This document shows positions 24,929 through 34,077 of a stretch of DNA of 64,000 nucleotides, piece after piece. Made by a program: the position numbers and the translations under genes. Within the stretch, counting starts at the first letter, position 1; every line of letters begins with the position of its first letter. This DNA is from SPDF01 sp963699825 (GTDB taxonomy: Bacteria > Gemmatimonadota > Gemmatimonadetes > Gemmatimonadales > GWC2-71-9), in assembly GCA_963699825.1 (NCBI GenBank), contig CAVOVI010000004.1:434001-498000 (forward strand). Reading direction: 5' to 3'. Below the pieces are notes generated by a model, which had not been told where the DNA came from, ran no database searches, and was given only the letters and a program-made list of their open reading frames with translations.

Positions 24929-27900
24929 TTACCAGATGTACCTGCCCCCAAGCTGAATCCGCCAGACGGAGGAATTGGGATCGACTCGGTCCAGCGTCGG
25001 AAGCGCGAGGCTGTAGATGCCCCGGTCGTAGAGCGGATCCCACCCGCGGAGGCGGACCATGCTCTGGCCTTCGAAGACGGAGGTGCTCTTCACGAGGCCC
25101 CAGTCGCTGTCGATCATGTTCAGCAGGTTAAAGACGTCCAGGGACAGGATCATCATCTGGCCATTGAACGTCGGGATGTTCTTCTGGAGTCGAGCATCAA
25201 GGCGATTGATCCAGGGGTTACGGCAGCTGTTCCGCTCCATGATCTGACCCCGCTGGTTCCGCAGGCACGACTGGCCGTCGATAAAGTTGGCCAGCGAGTC
25301 ATACGACGCGGCCGGGGTGGCGCCGTACATCGTGATGTCGTCCCGGTCCCGCGGGATGTAGAACATGTCGTTGAATTCACGATTGGTCCCACCCACGCCG
25401 TCGGCGTTGGCGTCGCCGTTGATCACGTATCCGAACGGGTTGCCGGAGACCCCCGAATAGATCAGGGAGAAGTCGAAGTCCCCCGGGAGGTTGACGCTGC
25501 CGCTCAGGACCACGCGGTGCGGACGGTCGAAGGCGGAGGTGGTCAGGTCGCGGTCGTTGAGCAGGCCGTTGAGCGTCGCGAAGCCGTAGTTGGAGAAGGC
25601 GATGCTCGACGTCAGCGACATCACGTCTTCGGCGCGGCTGTAGGTATAGCCGGCGTTGAACTCGACGCCGTTGGAGAACCGCTTCTGCAGCTGGATGGTG
25701 GCGCTGACGGCCTGGTCATCGGACTTGTTGAGGTGCTCGAGGACGTTCCCGAAGGCGGCAGTCTGCTTGCGCGGCGTGGCAGACCCGGAGCCCGGGTTGT
25801 TGACGCCATAGCGCGCCCGGTTCCCTTCACCGGTGGCATAGGTCAGCGTGCTCTCGTCGACCACACCCTGCAGGTTGTTGTCCTGAATGTACAGGGTGTT
25901 CTTCGACTTGGTGTAGAGGAAGTCCAGTGTGCCGACCATCCCCCACGGCAACCGTCGGTCGATGCCGACCGACAGCTTCATGTTCTGTTCGAACTTGAAG
26001 TCGGGGTCGAAATAGTTGATCGTTGGAATGGGCGGCGTGACGCCCGCGGACCCGGCGCAGGTCGTCGGCTGCTGCGAGGGATCGAGGGTGAAGCCCGGGA
26101 CGTTATCGTCCGGATTGGCGTTGTCGTTTCGGCAGGTCAACTGGGTCTGCGTGATGCCAGTGTTGACATACGCATTCGACATCCACACATAGGCGGGCCG
26201 ACCGCCGAAGTAGCCGACGCCGCCGCGGACGATGGTCATGCCAGTGCCGTCGACGTCCCAATTGAACCCGAGACGCGGCGACCAGGTGGCGTTGCCGCTT
26301 GGCATCACGCTGGTGTTGATGGTCCCGCCCGTCCAGAGCGCGCCGTCCGAGGTGATGGAGTCGAGCGTCGGGTTGTAGGTGGGCGAATCGGGGAAGACCG
26401 GGTCATCCCAGCGGAGCCCGATGGTCAGCGCGAGGTTACCGATGTTGAACTGATCCTGCGCGTACAGCCCCCACTGATTCACGCTGAAGTCGGAGACCGG
26501 GCCACCGGGAACGAGCGGCAGAGCACGATCGAACCGGACCGGCGCATTGTTCTCGAACGAGTCGATATTCGCGAAGGTCCACTGCCCGATGCTCTGCGGA
26601 AAGAAGTGATTGTTGAACCCGAAGAACTCGTTGTGGGTGCCGATGGTCACGCGGTGGTCGCCGATTCCGACGGTCAGGTTGTCGGTCAGCTCGTAGACGT
26701 CCTGATCGAGCGAGTTGTCCTGGGAGAAGCGCTCCGCGCCGGCGACGAGCTGGGTGCCGGACGTGCCGGATTTCACGAGGATGGTCGGGTAGGTGGTGTT
26801 GGGCAGCCGGGAATCCCGGATGGTCTGGATGCCCGCGATAAATTCGTTGGAGTACTTGCCGCTGAACACACCGCTCCAGATCAGTCGGAGGGAGTTCGTC
26901 TGGTTGTCGATCGAGTACGCACCGGAGGTCAACTGCCAGTCGCCGTTCTGCCGGCGACTGATCACATCCACCGACGCCCCGACGTTGTTGTACGAGAGCG
27001 AGACGTTGTGGTTGGGGGCCGGGGCCCAGCTCAGCTTGCCGAAGTACGTCGGGTTCGGGTTCTCGATGATGAACCCGCCGGCATCGCCTGCCCCACCCCA
27101 CTGGTCCGCGCCGAGGGCGTTCAAGTGGGCGGTCATCCGGGGCACGTCGGCAAGATCGGCGCCGGACTCCTCGATGGTGATCCCGTCAAAGGGGGTGGTC
27201 CGCTTCGAAATGTCGGCCGCGACAAAGTACTGCAGCTTGTCCTGGATGATGGCGCCGCTCAGCGTGCCGCCGTACTGCAGCACCTTGAAGTCGGCCTGCT
27301 TTTCGCCGTTGACGTCGATCCCCACCAGGTCCTGGTTCTGCAAGCGCCCGAACACCGACCCGCCGAACTTGTTGCTGCCCGACTTGGTGACGGCGTTGAT
27401 CAGACCGCCCGCGAAGTTGCCCTGTCGAACGTCAAACGGCGCAATGAGCACCTGGAATTCCTTGACCGCCGCGAACGAGATTGCACGGGCGTCCGCCTGG
27501 CCGCCAGGCGCACCGGTGGCCCCGAGTCCGAAGAGGTCGTTGTTGACGCCACCGTCGATCTGGATGCTGTTGAAGCGGTTGTTCTGGCCGCCGGCCGACA
27601 CCCCCGCGCCGACCGAGGCAACCTGCGGCGTGGTGGCCACCAGGTTGGTGAAATTGCCGCCGAGCACCGGCAGCCGATTGATGGCGCTGTCGCCGATCGA
27701 CTGGGCCACGCCCGTCTTCGCGGTGTTCATGACCGGGTCGCCGGTCTCGGCGGTGACCGCGATCTCCTGCACCTCGACGATCTGCTGCCGGAGCGTGAAG
27801 TTGGAGATGAAGCGCTGGCCGAGCGAAAGCCTCACGTTGTCGAGCCGGGCCGCCTCAAAGCCGATGGCGCGGGCCTCGATGGTGTACGGGCCGCCGACCG

Positions 27901-28135
27901 GTGCGTTCTCGATGAAGAACTTGCCGTTGCCCTGGGTCGTTGCCGTGACCTTGGCACCCGTGCCGCGGTTGGTCAGCGTGACCACGGCGCCTTCGACCGG
28001 CGCCCCGGTTTCTTGTGTGACGGTCCCGGTCACTGCCGCCGTCGTGACGCCCTGCGCGAACAGAGTGCCGGCACCAAGCGTCAACAGCACGCCTGCGGCC
28101 GTCGCGGTTGCTACCCGACGAAACCATGACTGCAT
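24929..28135 (-). CDS. Oar-like TonB-dependent receptor with carboxypeptidase-regulatory domain
   Basis: A 1,068-residue outer-membrane receptor. A signal peptide ends at GTLFAQ; a carboxypeptidase-regulatory beta-sandwich covers about residues 30-115 (VTGTVTQETGAPVEGAVVTL); a plug follows (INRLPVLGGNFTNLV, IQIDGGVNNDLF); and the remaining ~800 residues are beta-barrel strands ending in an aromatic residue (GRYIW). This architecture is that of Oar/OmpA-related receptors of Myxococcota, Acidobacteriota and Gemmatimonadota. A TonB box cannot be confidently identified. The ATG has an AGAGG site. No substrate-binding partner gene is adjacent, so the ligand is unknown. Confidence 0.9.
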   Translation of the reverse strand: MQSWFRRVATATAAGVLLTLGAGTLFAQGVTTAAVTGTVTQETGAPVEGAVVTLTNRGTGAKVTATTQGNGKFFIENAPVGGPYTIEARAIGFEAARLDNVRLSLGQRFISNFTLRQQIVEVQEIAVTAETGDPVMNTAKTGVAQSIGDSAINRLPVLGGNFTNLVATTPQVASVGAGVSAGGQNNRFNSIQIDGGVNNDLFGLGATGAPGGQADARAISFAAVKEFQVLIAPFDVRQGNFAGGLINAVTKSGSNKFGGSVFGRLQNQDLVGIDVNGEKQADFKVLQYGGTLSGAIIQDKLQYFVAADISKRTTPFDGITIEESGADLADVPRMTAHLNALGADQWGGAGDAGGFIIENPNPTYFGKLSWAPAPNHNVSLSYNNVGASVDVISRRQNGDWQLTSGAYSIDNQTNSLRLIWSGVFSGKYSNEFIAGIQTIRDSRLPNTTYPTILVKSGTSGTQLVAGAERFSQDNSLDQDVYELTDNLTVGIGDHRVTIGTHNEFFGFNNHFFPQSIGQWTFANIDSFENNAPVRFDRALPLVPGGPVSDFSVNQWGLYAQDQFNIGNLALTIGLRWDDPVFPDSPTYNPTLDSITSDGALWTGGTINTSVMPSGNATWSPRLGFNWDVDGTGMTIVRGGVGYFGGRPAYVWMSNAYVNTGITQTQLTCRNDNANPDDNVPGFTLDPSQQPTTCAGSAGVTPPIPTINYFDPDFKFEQNMKLSVGIDRRLPWGMVGTLDFLYTKSKNTLYIQDNNLQGVVDESTLTYATGEGNRARYGVNNPGSGSATPRKQTAAFGNVLEHLNKSDDQAVSATIQLQKRFSNGVEFNAGYTYSRAEDVMSLTSSIAFSNYGFATLNGLLNDRDLTTSAFDRPHRVVLSGSVNLPGDFDFSLIYSGVSGNPFGYVINGDANADGVGGTNREFNDMFYIPRDRDDITMYGATPAASYDSLANFIDGQSCLRNQRGQIMERNSCRNPWINRLDARLQKNIPTFNGQMMILSLDVFNLLNMIDSDWGLVKSTSVFEGQSMVRLRGWDPLYDRGIYSLALPTLDRVDPNSSVWRIQLGGRYIW

Positions 28136-28218
28136 AGGGACACCTCTACTGGAGTGGAAATACGCACGTCAGACAGGAGCACCGACAACAGGCAGGACAA
28201 CGGCTGTGATGGCCGAAA

Positions 28219-28246
28219 AACTTACGCTTCGCCAGCCCGGGGTCAA
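28219..28246 (-). promoter_or_regulatory. Possible promoter of the Oar-like receptor
   Basis: The minus strand reads TTGACC, 16 bases, TAAGTT, ending about 80 bases before the receptor start. The -35 box is good and the -10 box weak. Confidence 0.35.
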
Positions 28247-28262
28247 GGAGCCGATCCCGACC

Positions 28263-29636
28263 TCAGGGTTCGGTGTTTCCGGCTGTGGGGTTGGCCCGAC
28301 GCCAGACGTAGTACACGGGAACTCCGACCAGAATAATCCCGAATGTGAGGCCGGTGTTGATGGGATCGGTCCAGAGGGCGTTCAGGATGATCGCCATCGA
28401 CGCCCCCATGAACAGCAGCGGCACGACCGGGTAACCCCAGGTCCGGTAGGGCCGGACCAGGTCGGGCTGCTTCTTCCGGAGGACGAACACCGCCCCGACC
28501 GCCAGGGCGTAGAAGGGCCAGATGCCGAGAATGAACTTGTCGGCGAGCTGCTGGAAGTCGTTGAGCAGCACGTACACCACGCCAAGCCCGGTGGCGAGAA
28601 GGATGGCCACCGACGGGCTCTTGTACCGCGGGCTGACCCGCGCAATCGCGCTGAAGAAGAGGCCCCGGTCGGCCATGGCGAAAAAGACCCGGGGACCGGT
28701 CATCATCGAGCCGAGCAGCGCGCTGAAAGTGGAGATCATCACCACCGCCGCGATCACACCGCCGCCGCCGCCACCCCCAAAGAGCGGAATCCGCTCGGCC
28801 GCCGTCGCGGCGACCAGTGCCGAGCCGGCCATGGCCGGCAACGGCACCAGGTAGACGTAGGCGACGTTCACCACGAGGTAAATGGCGATGATGGCCAGGG
28901 TCCCCAGCACCAATGCGAGCGGGAGATTCCGCGCCGGATCCTTCACTTCCCCGCCGAGGTACGCCAGGTCCGCCCAGCCGTCATAGGTCCACATGATCGA
29001 GATCAGGGCGGTCCCCATGATGGACAGCTGAACGCCGCCACCCCAGGCCGGCGAGAAGTTGGCGGTGGTTCCCTCACCGATGGTGAAGGCCAGCCCCGCC
29101 AGCGCGACCAGCGCCCCGTACTTGACCACGGTCGACATGTTCACCAGCACGGCCGCGACATTGACGCCGAAGTAGTTGAAGAGTCCCACGAGGATGATGG
29201 CGCTGGCCGCCACGTATTGGACCTGGGTTGCCGTCAGCGGGACGAAATACCCGAGATATTCGGCGAAGATGGTCGAGATGGCGCCGAGCGCCGAGGCGCG
29301 AATCACCGCCAGCGTGGACCATCCGAAGAGGAAGGCGGGCAGGGGGCCGAACGCCTCGAGGATGTAGGCGAACACGCCTCCCGACCGTGGAAGCGCGGCC
29401 GCGAGCTCGGCGTAGGTGAGGGCACCGCAGAGCACGATGGCGCCGCCCAGCGCCCACGCCAGGAGAAACGGCCCCGACTCCGGGATTCGCCCCGCCACGC
29501 TGGCCGGCACCCGAAAGATCCCGCTGCCAATGGTCGAGCCGACCAGAACCGCCACGGCGCTCATCAGACCGAGGCGGCGGGGGAGGCGCTCACCCCAGGC
29601 GTCGCGGACGCCCGTTCCAGCGTTAGATGTTTGCAT
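28263..29636 (-). CDS. APC-superfamily amino-acid permease
   Basis: A 457-residue inner-membrane transporter of the amino acid-polyamine-organocation superfamily, with about twelve hydrophobic helices. The first helix has the unwound GSTIGSGIFRVPA segment that binds the amino- and carboxyl-groups of substrate, and a conserved TYAELAAALPRSGG follows. A run of glycines (GGGGGGGV) separates helices 7 and 8. It belongs to the LAT/serine-threonine exchanger-like branch by overall look; the substrate is not determinable. It is divergent from cyoE, and the start was placed at the ATG of MQTSNAG because upstream sequence in frame lacks homology and overlaps the cyoE promoter. Confidence 0.88.
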   Translation of the reverse strand: MQTSNAGTGVRDAWGERLPRRLGLMSAVAVLVGSTIGSGIFRVPASVAGRIPESGPFLLAWALGGAIVLCGALTYAELAAALPRSGGVFAYILEAFGPLPAFLFGWSTLAVIRASALGAISTIFAEYLGYFVPLTATQVQYVAASAIILVGLFNYFGVNVAAVLVNMSTVVKYGALVALAGLAFTIGEGTTANFSPAWGGGVQLSIMGTALISIMWTYDGWADLAYLGGEVKDPARNLPLALVLGTLAIIAIYLVVNVAYVYLVPLPAMAGSALVAATAAERIPLFGGGGGGGVIAAVVMISTFSALLGSMMTGPRVFFAMADRGLFFSAIARVSPRYKSPSVAILLATGLGVVYVLLNDFQQLADKFILGIWPFYALAVGAVFVLRKKQPDLVRPYRTWGYPVVPLLFMGASMAIILNALWTDPINTGLTFGIILVGVPVYYVWRRANPTAGNTEP

Positions 29637-29664
29637 CCGTGGAGTTTGCGCCACTCGCCTCCGC

Positions 29665-29670
29665 TTGACA
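29665..29670 (+). promoter_or_regulatory. Possible -35 box for cyoE
   Basis: A perfect TTGACA lies 54 bases upstream of the cyoE start in the 87-base divergent gap. A recognisable -10 box at the right distance is not seen, only a TTTCTT stretch, so the assignment is weak. Confidence 0.3.
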
Positions 29671-29723
29671 AGGACCCTGCGGAGGCCGTTTCTTTTCCCC
29701 TTTCCCAGTGACCCGGAGCAGGA

Positions 29724-30722
29724 ATGGGCGTGCCGCAGGACAACACAGATCCAACCACGGTCAAGGGCAAGCGTCAGGTGCGCCCCTCCCTGGGTCGGGA
29801 TCTGCTCGCCCTCACCAAGCCGCGGGTTATTTCCCTGCTGCTGGTGACCGCCGTCGCCCCGATGTACATCACCGGGCTCGGCGCTCCCCCGCTCGCATTG
29901 GTGGGATGGGTTCTGCTGGGGGGCTTCCTGATGGCCGGCGGCGCCAACGCCATCAACATGTGGTTCGATCAGGACATCGACCACTTCATGTCCCGGACCA
30001 AGCTGCGCCCCGTGCCCTCCGGCAGGGTGTCCCCGCTGGCCGCGCTGGCGTTCGGCATCGGACTGGGGACCCTCGCCTTCGCGATCCTCTGGCGGTTCGC
30101 CAATCCCCTCAGCGCCTGGCTGGCGCTCGGCGGCCTCCTCTTCTACGTGCTGGTCTATACGGTCTGGCTGAAACGATCCACGCCGCAGAACATCGTCATC
30201 GGCGGCGCGGCGGGAGCCTTTCCCCCGCTCGTCGGATATGCGGCCATGGCCGGACACCTCGACCTGACCGCCTTCTACCTCTTTGCCATCATCTTCTACT
30301 GGACGCCCCCGCACTTCTGGGCGCTGGCACTGCTGAAGAAGGGCGAGTACGCCAAGGCGGGAGTCCCGATGCTCCCGGTGGTCCGGGGCGAGCGGGAAAC
30401 CAAGGTGCAGATGCTGATCTACACCCTCATCCTGATTCCGCTCACGATTCTTCCGGCGCTGTTCGGCGCCTTTGGCCTGCTCTACGCGGTGACGGCGCTG
30501 GCCCTCGGCGGCCGGTTCCTCTGGTACAACTTCCAGCTCCTCCGCGAGGAGGGAGTGACGCCCACCGCCTGGAAGATGTACAAGTACTCCCTGGCCTACC
30601 TGGCGCTCCTCTTCCTGGCGATGAGCGTGGATCGTGCCCTCCCGCGCGAGGCCCGGGCGGAGACGCCAGAGGTGCTCATTCTCGACCAGCCGGCCCCCGT
30701 GGCCAGTCCCCTCGGCCGGTGA
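29724..30722 (+). CDS. cyoE: Heme o synthase (protoheme IX farnesyltransferase)
   Basis: UbiA-family membrane prenyltransferase that attaches farnesyl to heme b to give heme o, needed for heme-copper oxidases. It has 332 residues and about nine hydrophobic helices. The first aspartate-rich motif is NMWFDQDIDHFMSRT and the second conserved block is YTVWLKRSTPQNIVIGG; FYWTPPHFWAL is also typical of CyoE/CtaB. It overlaps the following ABC exporter by four bases. No oxidase genes are in the window. Confidence 0.93.
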   Translation: MGVPQDNTDPTTVKGKRQVRPSLGRDLLALTKPRVISLLLVTAVAPMYITGLGAPPLALVGWVLLGGFLMAGGANAINMWFDQDIDHFMSRTKLRPVPSGRVSPLAALAFGIGLGTLAFAILWRFANPLSAWLALGGLLFYVLVYTVWLKRSTPQNIVIGGAAGAFPPLVGYAAMAGHLDLTAFYLFAIIFYWTPPHFWALALLKKGEYAKAGVPMLPVVRGERETKVQMLIYTLILIPLTILPALFGAFGLLYAVTALALGGRFLWYNFQLLREEGVTPTAWKMYKYSLAYLALLFLAMSVDRALPREARAETPEVLILDQPAPVASPLGR

Positions 30723-32533
30723 CGACGCCCGCCAAGCCAGCCGCGCGCCGTCGCATCCCCTCCCCCAAGCAGCTCGGCCGACTGTGGCCGAGGATACGGC
30801 CGCACCGCGGAGCGCTGACGCTGGCTTCGGTGGCCCTCCTCCTCAGCGCCGCGATCGGCCTGGCCTTTCCCTTGGTCGTCGGGCGCCTGCTCGACGCCGC
30901 CTTCGTGGACCAGGACCGCTCCCTCCTCGACCGGGTGGCCCTCGGGCTGACCGGACTCTTCCTGGTCCAGGCGCTGCTCAACTACGCCCAGACCTATCTC
31001 CTCAGCGCCACCGGCGAGCGTGCGGTGGCCGGCCTCCGGGAGGAGCTGTTCGCCAAGTTGCTGGACATGCCCCCCGGCTTCTTCGCCGACCGGAAGACCG
31101 GCGAGTTGACCAGCCGGCTGACCATCGACATCGGACTGCTGCAGGGGGTCCTGAGCAATCAGATCGCCGAATTCACCCGTCAGATCCTGGCCCTCGTCGG
31201 TGGCATCGTGCTCCTGACCTGGATCCAGCCCCAACTGACCCTCACAGCGCTGGCCGTGGTACCGGTGGCGGTCGGCACCGCCCTCTTCTTTGGCCGCCGG
31301 CTCCGTCGGATCAGTACCGGTGTCCAGGACAAGGTGGCGGGCGCCACCGCGGTGGCGGAGGAGGCCTTCAGCCAGATTCGCACGGTCCAGAGCTTCGTGC
31401 AGGAACCGGCGGAGCGCGCGCGGTTCGGCGGGCTGATCCGCCAGGTGGTGGACGCCGCGCTGATCCGGGCGAAGTTCCGGGGGATCTTCTTCGGGGCCAT
31501 CACCTTCAGCACCTTCACGGGGATTGTCATCGTTCTCTGGCAGGGGGGGCGGCTGGTCCTGAGCGGCTCCCTGACCGCCGGCACGCTCGTCAGCTTCCTC
31601 CTGCTGACGGTGACCATCGCCGCCTCGGTGGGCGCCCTCGCCTCGTTCTTCGGCAACTTCCAGGAATCGGTCGGGGCGGCCGAGCGGGTCTTCGAGCTGC
31701 TGGAAGCCACAAGCCCGATTGCGGACCCCCCGGCGCCGACGCCGCTGCCAAGGCCAATCGAGGGACGGGTCGAGTTCGACCGGGTGTCGTTCAGGTATCT
31801 GGACCACCCGGACTCCTCCTGGGCGGTACGGGAGGTGAGCCTCTCGCTGGCCCCGGGAGAGGTGGTCGCGATCGTCGGGCCCTCCGGGGCCGGGAAGACG
31901 ACCCTGATCAGCCTCCTCCCCCGGTTCTGGGATGTGGCGGAGGGGAGTATCCGGCTGGATGGGATCGATGTCCGTCAGCTCCGGCTCACGGAGCTTCGGG
32001 GTGCCATCGGGGTGGTTCCGCAGGAACCGGCCCTGTTCAGCGGGACGGTCCGCCAGAACATCGCCTACGCGCGCCCAGATGCCTCTGAGGCCGACGTGGA
32101 GCGGGCGGCCCGGGCCGCGCACGCCCACGAGTTCGTGGAGCGGCTGCCGGACGGCTACGAGACGATCGTGGGGGAGCGGGGGGTCAAGCTCTCGGGGGGC
32201 CAGCGTCAGCGGATCGCCATCGCCCGGGCGGTGCTCAAGGACCCCGCCGTCCTGGTCCTCGATGAGGCCACCAGCAGCCTGGACACCGAGAGTGAACGGC
32301 TGGTGGAGGACGCCCTCGAGAAGCTGCTCATCGGGCGGAGCACCCTCATCATTGCCCACCGCCTGAGCACGGTCCGCCGGGCCGACCGGCTGGTGGTCCT
32401 GGACCATGGGCGGGTGGTGGAGGAGGGCTCCCACGCCGACCTGCTGGCCCGGGGCGGGCTCTATGCACGGCTCTATCAGCGACAGTTCAGGAATGGCGAC
32501 GCCGAGCTGGAGGGCGTGGCCGCCACCGCCTGA
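30719..32533 (+). CDS. ABC exporter, fused TMD-NBD (MsbA/BmrA type)
   Basis: A 604-residue half-transporter that dimerises. The N-terminal ABC_membrane domain (about residues 20-310) has six helices. The nucleotide-binding domain has Walker A GPSGAGKTT, Q-loop VPQEPALFSGTVRQNIAY, signature LSGGQRQRIAIARA, Walker B VLVLDEATSSLD and H-loop IIAHRLST. It starts at a GTG overlapping the cyoE stop (GTGA). Layout is that of lipid or multidrug exporters such as MsbA, BmrA and plant TAP-like proteins; coupling to cyoE does not specify the substrate. Confidence 0.92.
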   Translation: MTTPAKPAARRRIPSPKQLGRLWPRIRPHRGALTLASVALLLSAAIGLAFPLVVGRLLDAAFVDQDRSLLDRVALGLTGLFLVQALLNYAQTYLLSATGERAVAGLREELFAKLLDMPPGFFADRKTGELTSRLTIDIGLLQGVLSNQIAEFTRQILALVGGIVLLTWIQPQLTLTALAVVPVAVGTALFFGRRLRRISTGVQDKVAGATAVAEEAFSQIRTVQSFVQEPAERARFGGLIRQVVDAALIRAKFRGIFFGAITFSTFTGIVIVLWQGGRLVLSGSLTAGTLVSFLLLTVTIAASVGALASFFGNFQESVGAAERVFELLEATSPIADPPAPTPLPRPIEGRVEFDRVSFRYLDHPDSSWAVREVSLSLAPGEVVAIVGPSGAGKTTLISLLPRFWDVAEGSIRLDGIDVRQLRLTELRGAIGVVPQEPALFSGTVRQNIAYARPDASEADVERAARAAHAHEFVERLPDGYETIVGERGVKLSGGQRQRIAIARAVLKDPAVLVLDEATSSLDTESERLVEDALEKLLIGRSTLIIAHRLSTVRRADRLVVLDHGRVVEEGSHADLLARGGLYARLYQRQFRNGDAELEGVAATA

Positions 32534-32570
32534 CCCCCTGAAGGCACGAATTCACATCTGAGGACCTCTC

Positions 32571-33965
32571 ATGAACCGCTCTTGTCGTGGCGTGACCGCC
32601 GCGGTGTCATTGCTCGCGGCGGCCGGCTGCATTGATGGCGACCCCCAGGCACCCAGCCCCCAGCAGTATCACGGGTCGGCGGCCCAGGAGCTTCCGCAAA
32701 ACGTCATCGCGGCGGCCGTCGCAGTGCGCGCGGCGGGATATGACAGCGCCTACATCGAGTACCAGGGGAGCGCGGGCGGCCCGGCTGCCAGCACGCCGGC
32801 CGTCGCCTTTGCCGGTGACACCGCGGTGCGGATTCCTGTCCTGGGCCTCGATACCGCGACTGCCTACACCTTCCGCGTGGTCCTCACGCGGGATGGCGCG
32901 GCAGACCGGACGGTTGATTCGCTCGATTTCACCACCGGCTCGCTCCCGTCCTGGATTCCGGCGATCGGTAGCCTCGGCACCTCTTCGCAGCCGGGCTACC
33001 TCGCCCTTTCCCTGCCGGACGGGGCCGTCACGGTCGACCACACCGGGAAGGTGGTCTGGTACCATCATTCGCCGAACGGGGTGCTGAACTCCTTCCAAGC
33101 GCATCCGGCAGGGGTCTATACGATCCTCGCCAGCGGGGCCCCCGAGACCGAATTCCAGCTGCTGAACGCCCTCGGCGAGCAAACAGGCACCCTCACCTGC
33201 GCAGGGCGCCCAACACGCTTCCACGAGGTCCTGCTCGAGGCGGCGGGCGACGCCTGGATCCTCTGCGACGAGACGCGGGTGATGGACCTGAGCTCGTTCG
33301 GGGGCAATCCGGCCGCCTCCGTCCTGGCCACGGTCGTGCAGCATCTTTCCGCGGATGGTTCCCTGCTCTGGGAATGGAACGCCTTCGACCACTTCGACAT
33401 CACCGATCTCCCCCTGATCGATCGCACCGGCCCGAACGTCAATTTCACGCACGGCAACGGGCTCGGCTTCGACACCGACGGCAATCTGCTCCTCGGCTTC
33501 CGCAGCCTCAGCGAGGTCACCAAGGTCGATCGGGTCACGGGCGATGTGATCTGGCGCTTCGGCGGCCTGAGGAACGAGTTCACTCTGCTCAACGACCCCA
33601 AGGGGAGCTTCGAGCGGCAACACGGCGTCCGGCTGGCGGGGCCTGGTCACGTGCAGCTCCTGGACAACGGAGTGGCGGCGCCGAGCCGGCTGGTGCGGTA
33701 CCTCCTGAACCCCGGCGCCGGCACGGCCACGCTGGAATGGCAGTTCATCGACGCACCGAGCACCTGGACGGTCGTGGGAGGTGCCACGCAGTTCCATCCT
33801 GACGGGCATGCCACGGTGTCCTTCGGGCGGGCCGGGCGGGTCATCGAGGTGGACGAGGTGGGCAACAGGGTCTGGGAGCTGACGGGACTCGATGGCGTGT
33901 ATGTGTTTCGTGCCCAGCGGCTGGGGTCGCTCTACAACGCCGGGAGGGGCGAGCCGACGCGCTGA
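32571..33965 (+). CDS. Arylsulfotransferase (ASST)-like lipoprotein
   Basis: A 464-residue exported protein with a lipobox AAGC, a fibronectin-type-III-like N-terminal part (about 45-125) and a C-terminal beta-propeller of the arylsulfotransferase superfamily. Propeller repeats are visible as VDHTGKVVWYHH, LSADGSLLWEWNAFDHFD, VDRVTGDVIWRFGG and VDEVGNRVWELTG. A HGNGLGFDTDGNLLLGFR segment with an internal histidine corresponds to the ASST family. ASSTs transfer sulfate between phenols, but many relatives of this type have no proven enzymatic role. It stands alone, with a terminator downstream. Confidence 0.75.
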   Translation: MNRSCRGVTAAVSLLAAAGCIDGDPQAPSPQQYHGSAAQELPQNVIAAAVAVRAAGYDSAYIEYQGSAGGPAASTPAVAFAGDTAVRIPVLGLDTATAYTFRVVLTRDGAADRTVDSLDFTTGSLPSWIPAIGSLGTSSQPGYLALSLPDGAVTVDHTGKVVWYHHSPNGVLNSFQAHPAGVYTILASGAPETEFQLLNALGEQTGTLTCAGRPTRFHEVLLEAAGDAWILCDETRVMDLSSFGGNPAASVLATVVQHLSADGSLLWEWNAFDHFDITDLPLIDRTGPNVNFTHGNGLGFDTDGNLLLGFRSLSEVTKVDRVTGDVIWRFGGLRNEFTLLNDPKGSFERQHGVRLAGPGHVQLLDNGVAAPSRLVRYLLNPGAGTATLEWQFIDAPSTWTVVGGATQFHPDGHATVSFGRAGRVIEVDEVGNRVWELTGLDGVYVFRAQRLGSLYNAGRGEPTR

Positions 33966-34017
33966 CCGCCCCTTCCTCCTCCCGACTACCCGGGGTGGTG
34001 GAGCTAGCCCCAATGAC

Positions 34018-34049
34018 GAACGCCCCCTGCCAACTGGCAGGGGGCGTTC
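34018..34049. terminator. Bidirectional terminator
   Basis: A perfect 15-base stem GAACGCCCCCTGCCA with a two-base loop (AC). It lies between the convergent ASST-like gene and the last gene of the PorV-containing unit and would end both. The 110-base gap holds nothing else. Confidence 0.8.
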
Positions 34050-34077
34050 ATCGTCTTGCATCCCGCGGGCCAGAGGC

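Noticed and set aside
24824..28129. Long (1,101-codon) open frame on the plus strand opposite the Oar-like receptor
   Set aside because: It is an antisense shadow of a real receptor gene with recognisable domains; its own translation is arginine/aspartate-rich with no family similarity.
26793..29711. 972-codon open frame on the plus strand across the receptor and permease
   Set aside because: It crosses two real minus-strand genes and a promoter, and shows compositional shadow features.
30596..32434. Minus-strand frame of 612 codons opposite the ABC exporter
   Set aside because: The plus strand has all ABC motifs; the antisense translation is compositional noise.
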